The position numbers were made by a program, and so were the translations under genes. A DNA stretch of 64,000 nt from Cylindrotheca closterium (taxonomy: Eukaryota; Bacillariophyta; Bacillariophyceae; Bacillariales; Bacillariaceae): the NCBI GenBank assembly GCA_933822405.4, contig CAKOGP040001803.1, positions 248,001 to 312,000 of the forward strand, written 5' to 3'. Below are positions 23,352-35,114 of the stretch, in pieces (positions within the stretch are counted from its first letter, which is position 1; every line of letters starts with the position of its first letter). The notes beneath the pieces were generated by a model. It was not told the DNA's origin. It worked only from the letters and a program-made list of their open reading frames with translations, and ran no database searches.

Positions 23352-24273
23352 TGTTTCTTTCTTTCTGATAGTTGTCTAGGTATATCTTTCGCTGTTGGCG
23401 GTTGTGGTTGTTGTTGTGGTTGTTGTTGTGGTTGCTGTAATGATTAATTGACTGACACACTATCGCACTGCACTGTTGTCCCTTGTCGCATTGCTGTGTC
23501 AAACAAGCATCCGACTGTTGTCCCAAAACCTCGTAGCTAGCCGGCCTACCAGGAAAATACCGCGCCAAATTGAACAGCGTCTGTCTGCAGATGCGCGTTT
23601 GCCGACGGCAACTGTACAGTGTCTTGCAACACTTGGCAATACTGTACAGTAGTATTGTAGGAGCAGTGGGTACTCGTACCTGGTGTGGTGCTAGACCTCA
23701 AGTTCAATGGGAATAAATACTCATGAATAATGGTCTACAATTGAGTAGTTTCAGGTGTAAGTCTTTGAAGGAAATCGACTGCTACTAGCTAGTAGCTCTC
23801 AGGCAGGAGCATGCGATCACCCACCAAAGGTACCTCCCAAGAACACCAACAAGACAAGTTTAGTCAATATAAAATCATAGACTCTGTCGAGTGGTACAGT
23901 ATGGTATCAGTACCAATACTGTACCTTCCCTTGCGGTAGCTACAGTATGGTACTATCGATCGGAGTGGAAAGCCAATCTGTTTGCACATCGTTTTGAAAA
24001 TTTGATTTAGATCCGATAAGTCGATCGTGTCTGCATCCTCGAAAAAGAACACGATACAAATTGAAAAGCGCCCGACTGTCGCGCAATGTACCAGAATTGA
24101 GTGGAATCTACGATGTGTTCTCATATCCATCGCCTTCTGGGTCACGCCCACATGAACATTCGAATTCGGTAAAGCATTCGTTCGACAGACACACATTACA
24201 CATTACACATTTCACATTACTCTACCTCTAGTAGTAATATCAGATCAGAAACAGAATCAGCAGCAACATCATC
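23352..24273. promoter_or_regulatory. Divergent intergenic region with palindromic GTAC elements
   Basis: About 920 bases between RPA2 and the TB2/DP1 gene without a credible gene. It contains repeated GTAC-centred palindromes. At 23637-23657, CAATAC and GTATTG arms flank TGTACAGTA. At 23893-23925, arms of GGTACAGTATGGTA are nearly perfect. A further TACAGTATGGTAC lies at 23941-23953. These may be transcription-factor sites for either gene. Confidence 0.45.
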
Positions 24274-25086
24274 ATGGATCAAGTTCAAGACAAGCTTCTA
24301 GTTCTTCGCAACAAGCTCGACCAAATACCTGCTCTTCAGCAAGCAGAGGTAAGAATTGATGAGAATGAGGCTTACTGCCGTCAGATGGAAAACGGTTTTG
24401 AAAATGTTATTTTAAATGTGGACAGTCCGTCTTTCAAATCGCTTGCACGCCACTGGAATGAATATCGATGCCTACAGCGTACCTAACATGTCGCTGTCTA
24501 TTTCATCTATATCGCAATATATTACAATAGGAAAAGACCAAGGTTCCCAAGGAATACCTCGTGGTTGGTGGCGGTGCTCTCTTGATCATTCTGCTCTTTG
24601 TCGGAACTGGAGCTGGACTTCTTTGCAGTTTGGTTGGATTTGTCTACCCAGCTTTCCAATCTTTGAAGTGCATTGAGAACAAGAATAAAGGAGATGATGT
24701 CCAATGGCTGGTGTACTGGGTTATCTTTGCCTTCTTTGGAATTTTGGAGTCCTTTGCCAATTTCTTGCTTTACTGGATCCCCTTTTACTACGCCTTCAAG
24801 TTGGCCTTTTTGATGTGGGCGTTTCTTCCTCAAACAAAGGGAGCCAAATTCCTTTATGATTCTTTCCTCAAGGATTTCTTGAAGAAGGAGAACAGAATTG
24901 AATCTGCCATGGCCGATGCTAAGAAGGTAAGACAAAGATGCGCCCATGACGACGAGAGATGATTACGTTGAATGTACAATCACAACAGCATTTCTCACAT
25001 TATCCTTTCCTTCTTTGCAGTCTGCGGAATCAACTGCCGAGGAACTTGTCAACGCTGCCAATGAAGCTCTGAAGAAGGCCGAGTAA
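24274..25086 (+). CDS. TB2/DP1/HVA22 (REEP) family ER-shaping protein
   Basis: Three exons, 24274-24348, 24531-24926 and 25021-25086, give 178 residues; all introns are phase 0. The family pattern is clear: GFVYPAFQSLKCIE, DDVQWLVYWVIFAFFGILE, the long hairpin membrane segments and MWAFLPQTKGAKFLYDSFLKDFLKK. Proteins of this family (Yop1, REEP5) wedge into the ER membrane and shape tubules. Residues 1-25 form an amphipathic helix (KLLVLRNKLDQIPALQQAE), typical of the family. The last exon encodes a short charged helix. It converges with the DUF3638 relic. Confidence 0.92.
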
Positions 25087-25235
25087 GATGCCGAATCCAA
25101 AACCAAAACAAATGACGACAACAACAAATCCACCATGACCACAACCAGAGCTCATTGCGGGAGATAGCCAACTTGTGGGAGACAGACACAGATCTAGACT
25201 TTCTTCTATTTAACAAATTTGTTGGACTTTTTCAC

Positions 25236-28200
25236 TTACTTTGCCTGTGTTTTCGCATCATCGTCAATGAAACGATGCTTTTTCAAAATGTTCGAGATTT
25301 TTTTCAACAATGATGAGTGCGACTGTTTCCTAATAGCACTTTGAGCCGACCGAGCACCTTCTCCTTTCAAAACAAAAGGAGACCGTTGCTTCTTATTGGC
25401 AGTATTGACTTCGCGGTTTTCGAATGGCCTTTTCTTGACACCAGGGCTGGGTCTGGGTAGCGATGACAAGAAGGCCACCTTTGCCAAGTCACTTTGCTCG
25501 TAATGGCTCAGGCGAGAACGTGTTGATAAAAGCTGCTTCAAAGTGTCAATGGGGCTATCCAAGTCCTCTAGCATTTGGCGGAGGATACGTTTTTCCCCAT
25601 CCGAGTTGTACTTCACATCGCCACGAAACAACTTGAGAGATACCAACGCTTTAGTTGATACGGGAAGCGACCAGTATCCCAGCTGTGGGCAGTTGGAAAC
25701 CAGTCGAAATACATGGTCGATAGATACTCGCGGTCGACATGACTGTCCCCACCAGAGCGGTAATAGATTGTCAAGCTCGTAAAGTGATATGAGCACCACT
25801 CTTCTGTCTGGAAACACGAGTAGTGGATCAACGAGGCGTAAATATTGAGACAGAGAGCCGCACTCCTTTGCTTTTTCAATAGTCTCCCAAACGTTTAGTG
25901 TACAGAAAACACCGTTCCACCATGGAATTGCCGTCATTTCTGTTACTCCACACTCTTCGATCAAGTCCGATAGTTGATGGAATACAGACCCAAAGAGGCA
26001 ACTCGGGTTGTCGAACACGAGCTGGTAGTCCCAGTCTGTTTGGGAACGTGGTTCTTGCGAAGTCGCTGCTTCTTCTCTTTCTTCATCCTGCTCGAATTCT
26101 GCGAATACCTCTTTCTCGCATTCTTCAACTCCTATTCCGCCAGCAACGACAACACCGTCTCCGATTGATCTTGCATGAGTCGTCGCTTGCGCTAGAACTT
26201 CGCTTTCCAAACATTCGACTACCCCAATATTGTCCAAATAGTTGTGAAACGACTGGTCCAGAACGATTACTTTGCCGTACAGGTGGTGCAACCCGAAATT
26301 GTCGTCAACAGGTTTGGGAAAACGATCAAAGTCCCTCGCTTTTTGCACTTAGGTTGGAAGGTCCCTTTCCACGCTCTTGATACCATTTTCAACAACCATT
26401 CTTAAAACATCCAATGCATTGGAATTCTCAGACACAATCTCTTTTGTCCCAGCCAAGATCAGTGGCTGGCCTCCAGGAAACAACTGTCGCATTCTTGCAC
26501 AACCTTGCAAGAACTTGTCTTTTGTAAGTCTAGAGTCTAGTGTTACAAGCGCGGACGCATTCCGTTCAAGCTTGAAGTCCGTCCCTCTGCATCGGCTCTC
26601 GTCAAAAAAGCACAAAACAATCACTTGCAGAAAGGGACGCCCGAACGACAGGTTTCACTAGTCCAGCTGCAGCTTCGAAGACCTCCCATCCTTTGTTTGC
26701 CGCCGAGTAGTAAACGAAGCCTCGGAAGACAGAGTGACCATGTTGCAACTTCGTTGACACGTAGCTAACTACGGAATTAATCTCGGAACCCGCCATCAAT
26801 CCTCCAGTATCTATCAACGCTTGTACCTTCAATTGAAAGCATTCGTCCAAAATGGTTTTCCAGGTTGCTGACTGATTTGTCTGTATTTGGATAATCCCTT
26901 TGGTGCACGAAAGTACTAGGTCGATCATTCTTCCATTCGTAGCACGAAGTTCCTCGTCAGCGTGCTGAATTTGGTTTACTTGATAAGGCAGAAGGAATCG
27001 GTTGTCGTCTGTTCCAGAAAAGCCAATTGCATACTTCGAGTCTACCAGATTCCATGCGCTGGAAATCCTTCTCTGTGGATACTGCATCGTGTCAACGGGG
27101 AAAACAACCTCGTTCAGCCAAAAGAAGACAACTTCCATGCATCGACTGAGTCTGCGTTACATAAGCTCAAATTGGGGTACATTACTAGGGTCGACTTTCT
27201 CGTACATGTCGAATCGATTGAACTCCTCAATTGGAACGTCAGGGCGAACCTTCTCAATCCACATAGCATAAGTTGAAATTTTCACACTCATTCCTTTGGC
27301 TTCTAGCAAGTCAATAGCTCTTCGGAACTGCTCCACTGTGAGACCTTCGTAAAGATGGGAAAGATTTGTGTAGGCAATAGCAACGTCAGGATGACTAAAC
27401 TCCGCTCTTTGCTTCGGTGTATCGCTAGCAGAATATGGCACTGCCATTTGCGTATCAGAGTCTTTCTGATGGCGCAAACCGTATGACACCCCCCAACGTG
27501 ACTCCAGGGTACGTAGGAGAATACCAAACGCTACGAACCCACGTGCTGCGAGTATGTCGTCTTTGAAACGCCTGAACAAAGGATAAAACATGATGTAGAA
27601 TGAAGTATTCAACGTGGGATCGGAGATCATCTTCACAAGAATCTGAATGTCTGGTTCTCGGTTGACCATTTCCAGCCACTCAAACCCAGAAGGCGGATTC
27701 CGCACAAAATGCTCAGCAAGATTCCTCCCAAGTCTCTCTTTGTCTTCTCCCGAAAGCTTCAATAGTCGAAAATGGTTGAACAAGCCAGCTCCGTTCTTGC
27801 TCTTGTAGAAAGCCGCCGGATCCTCTAACAAATCTGACGAGGTAGCGCACTCTCCGCGAGTCAACATAATCAACAGTGATTGGAAGACAGTACATCGGTT
27901 CGCGCACGATGGAAGATTCTGCTTTTTGCCCATGGCGTACACGAGCTGGAACTTAGGCTCCAGAATCGCATCGCTTTCGTCGAATAAATCAATAATGTCT
28001 ACTTCTGGCAGGCCCTTCAGTTGAATGTGAACTTCATGTTGCTTCAGCAGAAGAGAGTTTCGATCGTGTGGCGTTACAACAAGACATCCACCATGCTTGT
28101 GGCAGCATCTCAACTCTTCATCCATAAGCTTCACCGTAAATTCGTCCAGGACATTGTCTCTGTTGAATGGGAGAGTAAAAAGTTTGGTGTGCTGTACGCT

Positions 28201-31200
28201 TGCAACAAGGGACTGCTGAAAAAAAAGAAGTGCCTCTTGTAGAATGGATGGCAGTACATTGATACGCACTAGCTTGCGCTTTTGGCGACAGATCTCTAGG
28301 ACCAGCATTGGCACCATTACTCTCGTTCTCCCAGAGCCCATATTCAGCTGAATCAACGATCCTTTAGGTTTCTGAAGCAGTTGACTAACAGTCTTAAACT
28401 GTTCTGGTCGAATTTGGAGCTGTTGTTCGACCTCGAACGCGACCCAGCGAGGAAATCTTCTAGGGTTCCATATTCTGGTACATTCAAGTTCCCTAACAAG
28501 TTCTTCTTCTTTCTTTTGTTGCCAGAAACACTGAAGACGGCGGATTTTATCTTCAAGAACACATAAGAGAGCCCAGTCGTTCAATTTCGGTTGCATTTCA
28601 AGGATCACATCACGGTATCCACGTTTCCTCGGATGAATGAAAACCGTGGAATCAAGCATATGAAGAAGGTCACCGGCCACAAGCTTTTGCATCGAGCCAG
28701 AAAAAAAGTCATAGTGCTCTCTGGAGATAAGCGCTTCATTTAGAGTACACAAAAGTCGTTCTTCCACCAATTGTCGCTTGTGGCAAACTTCCGTCTGAAC
28801 GGCAAAGACGTTGAAATTGGGACCATCGACACTTCTTTTGGACAACTTGGTATACAGTTCATAGCTCTTTTGCAGATCGACGAGGACTCGTTCACGAATG
28901 TTTGTGTTTGTACCCTCTGCTACTCGAAGATTCTCCTTTGCATTGGTGAGCGGAAATTCTGGGGCACAGTGCCGGCCTTCGCTCCTCAATAGTGATTGAA
29001 AGTCATACCTTTCGATCTTCCTGATATATTGAGAAATTTCACTTTCGTCACTAGAAGCCGTGGTTTCAAAAACTCCTTCGTTGGAGTCTTCGAATACACT
29101 TGTAAAGCAAAAGACACTCTGCTCCTCGATGGAAGTGAGGTATGGACCAGCCGAAGACTGGCGGTACTCCACAGATGGAAATTTATCCAACTCAAAAGAT
29201 GCCTCTTGTTTCAGTTTCAGTTCTTCTGGAACTTGTAAAGAACGAGACCAGCGATAGATACACCAGATAAGAAGACGAAGCGCGCATGAATGCTTGCTGT
29301 GCTGTGATAAGTTTTGCGGTTTCGAAATCTCCACCTTTGAGAAACGGAAATTTTGAAAGCATTGTCGAAGAAGTTGTACAGCTATCGTCATCCCTGTTTT
29401 CCCTGTTCTCCGGTCTGGGACCAAGCAACCTGTCGAGGCGTGCAAGCACGCCAGGTGCAACCGGCCAAGTGTATTCGAAGACTGAAGATAGTGAAATCGT
29501 CGATGGACATGAAACTTATGAAAGGCAATAGTAGCGTTCCAACCATCCGGCGTTTTAATCTCTCCTCCTTGGACAACCTCTCCACACGGAACAACTACGA
29601 TCTGTTCACCCTCTAAATTCGAAAGCAAAAGGAATATTTTGAACCCTGGAAGTGTACCAGTAAGCTCTTGATCCCTGGCCACAGTGTAGCCCTGAAGTCG
29701 TCTGATTTGATTCGGCCATTAGTCTGGGTGAAGCTTAGCCCATAACGAGGAAGGGAGTACTTGATGCCACGAAGATGGTGGGCAGTTATTACCACAAAGT
29801 TAGTCTCCTCAAAATCTGTGTCTCGAAGCAATTTGATGAAAGGCGTCGACCCAGTCAGAACACAATCGAATTCGTCTTCGTTGTCGAATATCTCTTCAAT
29901 TGAAGCAAAACGAAAAGCAGGTGGAACAGAAAGCAGCTTTCCAGGCTTCATTGCGTGAGATATTTGGTGCTGTCCGATCGATCTATTGCGAAGCAAGAGA
30001 TACCGACTGTGGCAGGATCCAACAGCTCAAGCCTTTCAGAATCACCGAATCCTTTTCTTGAATCGAATTCGACAATATGAAGTTGATTATCTGTGTCGAT
30101 GACGAAATCGTAGAAGTAGTGCCCGTCGAATCTATGCGCAGACCGATAATGATGAATACCCTCGATCGATACTTCGGGACTCCTGTTACCGAAAAATCGT
30201 TCGAAGAGGCTGCTCGACGTGACCGATTGCGGAAGAAGGCACTTTGTTGCCCCGTTGACGATGACAACACCATTATTCAAATTGATCGAAAAGAGTCGAC
30301 CATGATGGCGAGCCTCAAAGCAAGCTGTGCTCTCAGCGTGATTACAAGACACCTCTGACCACATCAGATCGGAAGGAGCACTCTCGACGACATCCTGAAC
30401 AAGAGACGTTAGTAGCAAATCACGGTGCAAATAACGCTTCTTCATGAAAAGTCGGTCCTCTTTGGACCACTTCGTTCCCGTAACCTTCATAATAGCATGC
30501 TCCAATGCACGGTCAGTCTCTTTCTCGGAAAGAAGCAGACGGTCTCTGTACAGCACTAGCAGGCGTAGTAGGTGTTTACGGTAGTGAAATGTTATCTTGA
30601 CTGATGCGAGACATAAAATTCCATAGCCATAAAAACGCGCTTGCTTCAGGATCAATTCAGCGCTTCTTGTTTCCTCAGAAATATCACAAGCCCACTGACA
30701 AAAAATTTCAGAACATCGGACGGCAAGTGCTTCGAGGTGCATGTTGTATTGACCGTAAAAGCCACAAACAACACCCGCCAAAAGCAGGTTTTCATGTAAT
30801 TTCGGCGCTTCTTGAAGCCTATCCACTTCGCGACACCAGAATGCTTCCATAGCTAAACCAAGCCATCCTGGTTCGAGATCTGTTTTCCAATCATAAGCTC
30901 CGAGCTGAAAGATGAGCTGCCGAATCAGATTATGAACGCAAGGATTCTCGAGAGGTAATAGATTCTCGAACAGGGCATTGAGGAGACTTCGAAATTGTGT
31001 TCGGCCCCCTGCTCTTAAACTGCCAAAGGCCTTAAATTGTACTGGTGTGAGCCAGCTGGGTTTCATCCAGGGTTTTGCTGGTGCAATGTTCTCCCGCGAA
31101 GGGCTTGAGAGTACAACCATGAATTCCATCATTGCTTCAAAGTTTTCATTTGAAGGTTGGTTAGTCCACTCTGGATCAAACGTCTCGGTGAAAATTTGGA

Positions 31201-33556
31201 TGCTGACTTGGCCTTTGTCTGCAAATGGAGAGTTCTCTTTCCACCCAATTTTGAAGTTTCTAACGCTAGGAAAGAGTACCCCTGTCCTTCTCTCGTAACT
31301 TCTAAGATCCTTGGTCCGAATATACCGCTCAGCTGATGGACAGAAGAGGCGAATCATACCTTCAAGCCCTTGTTGATATTGCAAGAATCCCAAACTTTCA
31401 CCCAACCAACAGCTTACAGTTTGTCCCATTGCCTTCTCCTTCGGGATATTCTGCTTGTGCCATAATAGACATTCAGCTCGATAGGCTAACTCTACAAGGT
31501 GACGAATATCGTCACCCATAAGCATGAAGAAAAGAAGCGATTCTCCATCACTTTCGTCCTCTGGCAACGAGAAGACTAGATCGGCTGGCTTGTCATTCTC
31601 AAGTAAATGAATTCTTCTCTCAAGACTCGACACTGTAGCACTCGCTCTTCTCACAGTTTGGTAAGATCTACGGTAGCTTGGATCGTCAATGTCCCACTCG
31701 GCTTCTATTCGACGGTGCTCAACATTGGCACAAGCGAGAGCTTCCTTAGCTTTTCGGAGCAAGCCATCTAAGTAGGAAAGACTTCTCTTTTGCTGTTCAA
31801 TCTTCTTCCATCTACTCTCAATCATTTGATTAGCAACTTGGAGAAATTTTTGATGACACTGCCAATTCTGCATCGACCTCGCACTCCCCTCTGCTGCATA
31901 TTGCCTCGCCAGACACCAAGTATCTTTGTGCTTCCGAATCGGTACCCCAACACCATTAGCTCGCTTATCGAGAAATTGTCGTACTTGAACAGCCATCGAC
32001 AGCTCTATTGTCATCCAAAACTAAGTGATGAAGATTCTTTGGGTTAAAAGCCGGGGTATACTTCTTAAACCACTCATGATTCCCTTCCATTTCAACGTGA
32101 GCGCAGCAGAAGCAAATGATGGCAGCTAATAGCTCGTAGCTTCGAATAACTACCGACATAGTGTACCTTCCTTCGTCAGTAGCAGCCATTGCAACCTCCA
32201 CGATGATTGATAGTCGGTCAAGATCCTTTTTCAAAAGCGCAACGTTCTCTGTTGTGTAATCATATTTCAAACTTGAAGCGGCATTCCAGAATTTTAGATT
32301 CAGAGAATGTAATTGCACCCAGGCTTCCGAACGATGTCCAGAGAAGGCCGTAGATTCCATATCCACCCACAATAAATTCTTTTCAGCCTCTCCTCTGAAT
32401 CGATCAACCTTTGTCTCGTTTTCTTGTATCTGTGGCGTCCAAGGCTCCATCGGAAATTCCGGAGGGAACAAATCCTCAACAGTCTCAGAAACGCCACAGA
32501 GATTCAACTGCTGTGGCGGTCCGTATGAAACAGAGTAGAGTTGTTCGTGGTGCGTTCTCATTTTATGCAGGATTTTTTGCTGAAAAGCTTTGTTTCGCAA
32601 CCCCTCGATAAAAGGCTTGGCTTCCCGCATCACAATTACATAGCGGTCCATCGCACGGGCGTCGTAGGTTGCAAGTTTGGGCAGCACGTCAAGGAAGCTG
32701 ATGAGGTATGCAGCCATAAGGGCCTTGAACTCATGCTGTGGGCGGCCAGCCAAGCGTAGCATGGTCGAGGCGGTAGCAAATGCTAGTGGCGCTGCAGTGT
32801 TTTTTTTCTTTGCGCCAGTATGCATCCCTACATCTGTAGTTCCTCCGTATGCAGACTGCTCACCGATTGTGACTTCTGATCCTGAAATGACCTTTTTTAT
32901 GGATTGGCCAAGCTTCTCGTTGAGAAACGAAGGCGTTTTCTGATTTCCTTCGTGGTCATTCGATTTCCTTCGCCTATCACCTCTGTTGTTGGTTTCAGAC
33001 TCGCGTAGAGATTTCGCTAACGTATTTCCAATCGCAACGACCGCACATCTCGATATTGGTCCCTGATCCATGATTGCAGATTCTTCAAGGTTTGGAACAG
33101 CATGCTGTTCGCGACCATGTGAAGAAGAGGGGATTCTTTTCTTCCATCCATCCAATCCGATCGTCCGAACGAATACTTGGAGGGAGTTATTATTTTGGTA
33201 CAGGACTGCAGCGCCATAAGCCGGATAAAAAGAGACTAGAAGATAAGATTCGAGGATGTCAAACAAGTCTTTTGACAAGAACTCTTTGACCAACGGATTC
33301 TTCTCAAACGACTGCCAAAAGTGATTGTAAACCTTGATGGATGTTTCAATGGATTGGTTATCCAGAGCCGACTTATCGTTGAAGTGGAAGACATATTCCG
33401 CAATCTCCATGGCAGAGATAGAATGTCAGTCTTTGAGCAGAAAGTGTTTTCATTCGTCGAGTTGAGATTTCCGTCACGAATATAATACTCTACATCTTTG
33501 TGGATTTTCGTCATTGTCACATCTTCAACACCGTTGGCAGGTCCCCAATCGAACAC
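25236..33556 (-). pseudogene. Decayed DUF3638/DUF3645 giant P-loop-like protein gene
   Basis: About 8.3 kb of consecutive minus-strand coding sequence equals more than 2,700 residues of one DUF3638/DUF3645 protein, in the right order but in changing frames. Recognisable blocks are LPRYGLSF (29740s), QLNMGSGRTRVMVPM (28340s), FDESDAIL (27980s), FPVDTMQYPQ and GFSGTDDNRFLLP (27080-27000), and ESRCRGTDFKL ... KFLQGCARMRQL (26600-26490). Breaks seen are frame changes near 33420, 31965-32014, 29950-30000 and 29700, an in-frame TAA at 27157-27159, a shift in a six-T run at 26604-26609, and an in-frame TAA at 26349-26351. Only the break near 29950-30000 has a plausible intron (29894-30003). The family P-loop GEGKS/T reads GSGRT, losing the Lys. 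Function of intact members is poorly known. Confidence 0.8.
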
Positions 33557-33616
33557 TGCTCGGACTTATCGAACACTTTCCAGAACACGAACACTTCGAT
33601 TTTGTAATGTGACAAG

Positions 33617-34001
33617 ATGACCAGTGACAACAATCATCACAACAACGATAGCAGTGGAACGTATTTGCCATTAAAACCCACCATGAAGAAAAATCTTTCC
33701 ACACATCGAGTGCTATCACTGGGGGCTGGATTGATTGTGTTTGGGATGACAGGTCGGTGTTTGGAAAAATGTCGTCACGAGAGTTTTGAAATATGAGATC
33801 TGTGATATCATACGACCGAATCGAATCAGTGACTAACACTTGTCTACTTTTAGGATTCTACAGTATTCCTGGAATGATTGCAGATGGAGCGGAGGGATCC
33901 AAGCTGGTTAATTCGTTTTATTGTTCCGGTGAGTGCATCCAGAAGTATCTCTTGTCACTGCCAAATGTACAGTACCTTATTCACTTTGTTGTCGGCCATC
34001 G

Positions 34002-34059
<58 letters not shown>

Positions 34060-34887
34060 CTAATCAACCATATTGTAGTAATGTCCTTGACAACGTGAGT
34101 ATTTCCTCGAGGCAAGTGGATGGTAATTCATACCTTGGTGATGTACTTAATCTCATATGACGATATCAAACTTTTTAATTTTGGAACACAATAGTGTTGG
34201 GTAAGACAGCGCACTCCTCACTCGTCAGTTTGCCATGCGTTTCGCGAGTATTACTAACAAGCATTACTCTACTTTTGACCTAATGTAGATTTGGTGATAT
34301 TTGTCCGGGAGAGACGGATGTAGTAGGAAGGATATTCTTGACCATGTTACCACTGTTTGGATTGGGCTTTTTCTGTGGTCCAATCATGGACTTGGCATCC
34401 TCATGGCAAAATATGGTCCCAGGAGGGGCCTTTTCGGTAGGAACCTTGACGTTAATGATGGGTGTTTCCATGCTGACGACGATAGAAGAATTGTCTTACT
34501 CGGAAGCGGTCCATCTATGTGTCATAACAGGTGAGTCGGAAAGAATAGTGTCTACGACAATCATCAATGGTGAGATCGATTGGCTCCAAGGTCTCACGTC
34601 GCGGAATGCACCCAATACAATTTTTCAAAACAACTCTAGGGACAACGATTGGTTATGGTGATTTGACTCCTCGGACAGACGCTGGTCGATTTTTCCTGGC
34701 ATTGTATGCCATTGCAAACTGCAACGTAATGGGTGGATTTTTGGGTCTGGGGCGAGCATTTTTAGAATCCTATTGTGCCGTGAAGGACCCTTCACTGAGT
34801 GTGCCTTCTGGTGTGCCCAAGAAAAAGACAAGGCCACCGACTACCCCTGAGAAAATCGCGGCGTTTGGCAAAGAGAAGGCATCATAG
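33617..34887 (+). CDS. Two-pore-domain potassium channel (TPK/K2P type)
   Basis: Six exons, 33617-33752, 33854-33928, 34079-34094, 34195-34200, 34289-34530 and 34640-34887, give 240 residues. The two pore loops carry filters TTVGFGD (residues 75-81) and TTIGYGD (160-166). Around them are four hydrophobic helices. The first filter is assembled from exons 3, 4 and 5. Exon 4 is the six bases TGTTGG, flanked by AG and GTAAG, and it supplies the Val-Gly core. The last base of Thr's codon comes from it too. Skipping it removes two residues and abolishes the filter. Such channels set K+ leak conductance in plasma, vacuolar or plastid membranes. No EF-hands or 14-3-3 site are present, unlike plant TPKs. 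The first donor, GTCGGT, is weak. Confidence 0.85.
34002..34059. repeat. AATC tetranucleotide microsatellite in K+ channel intron
   Basis: About 14.5 perfect copies of AATC inside intron 2 of the channel gene, close to the acceptor of a 16-base exon. Confidence 0.95.
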
Positions 34888-35030
34888 AATTCTATTATAT
34901 TTTAATGTACAGTAAAGTAGTTGTTGGATCCGATGTCCACTGTAGAAATAAATCGTAGTGGTGGTTGACCGTCCAAACAGCTGTTCCAACCCAATCGTGG
35001 CAGACAGGGAACGATTACAATATCCGCCAA

Positions 35031-35055
35031 TTGATTGATTGATTGATTGATTGAT
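35031..35055. repeat. TTGA tetranucleotide microsatellite
   Basis: Six copies of TTGA in the convergent 3' flank between the K+ channel and ERD2-like genes. The unit is the reverse complement of the AATC repeat 1 kb to the left. Confidence 0.92.
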
Positions 35056-35114
35056 CTATGAGAGTAATTTTTTATTTTATTGTTGCCATGATGATTCATG
35101 GTGATTCATGGAAA

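Noticed and set aside
23864..24196. Minus-strand open frame of 110 codons in the RPA2-TB2/DP1 intergenic region
   Set aside because: No family pattern, and it overlaps the palindromic elements.
29894..30003. An intron explaining the frame change near 29950-30000 in the DUF3638 relic
   Set aside because: GTATCT...TTGAAG fits phase and is possible, but the other breaks cannot be introns, so I treat the locus as decayed rather than as a spliced gene.
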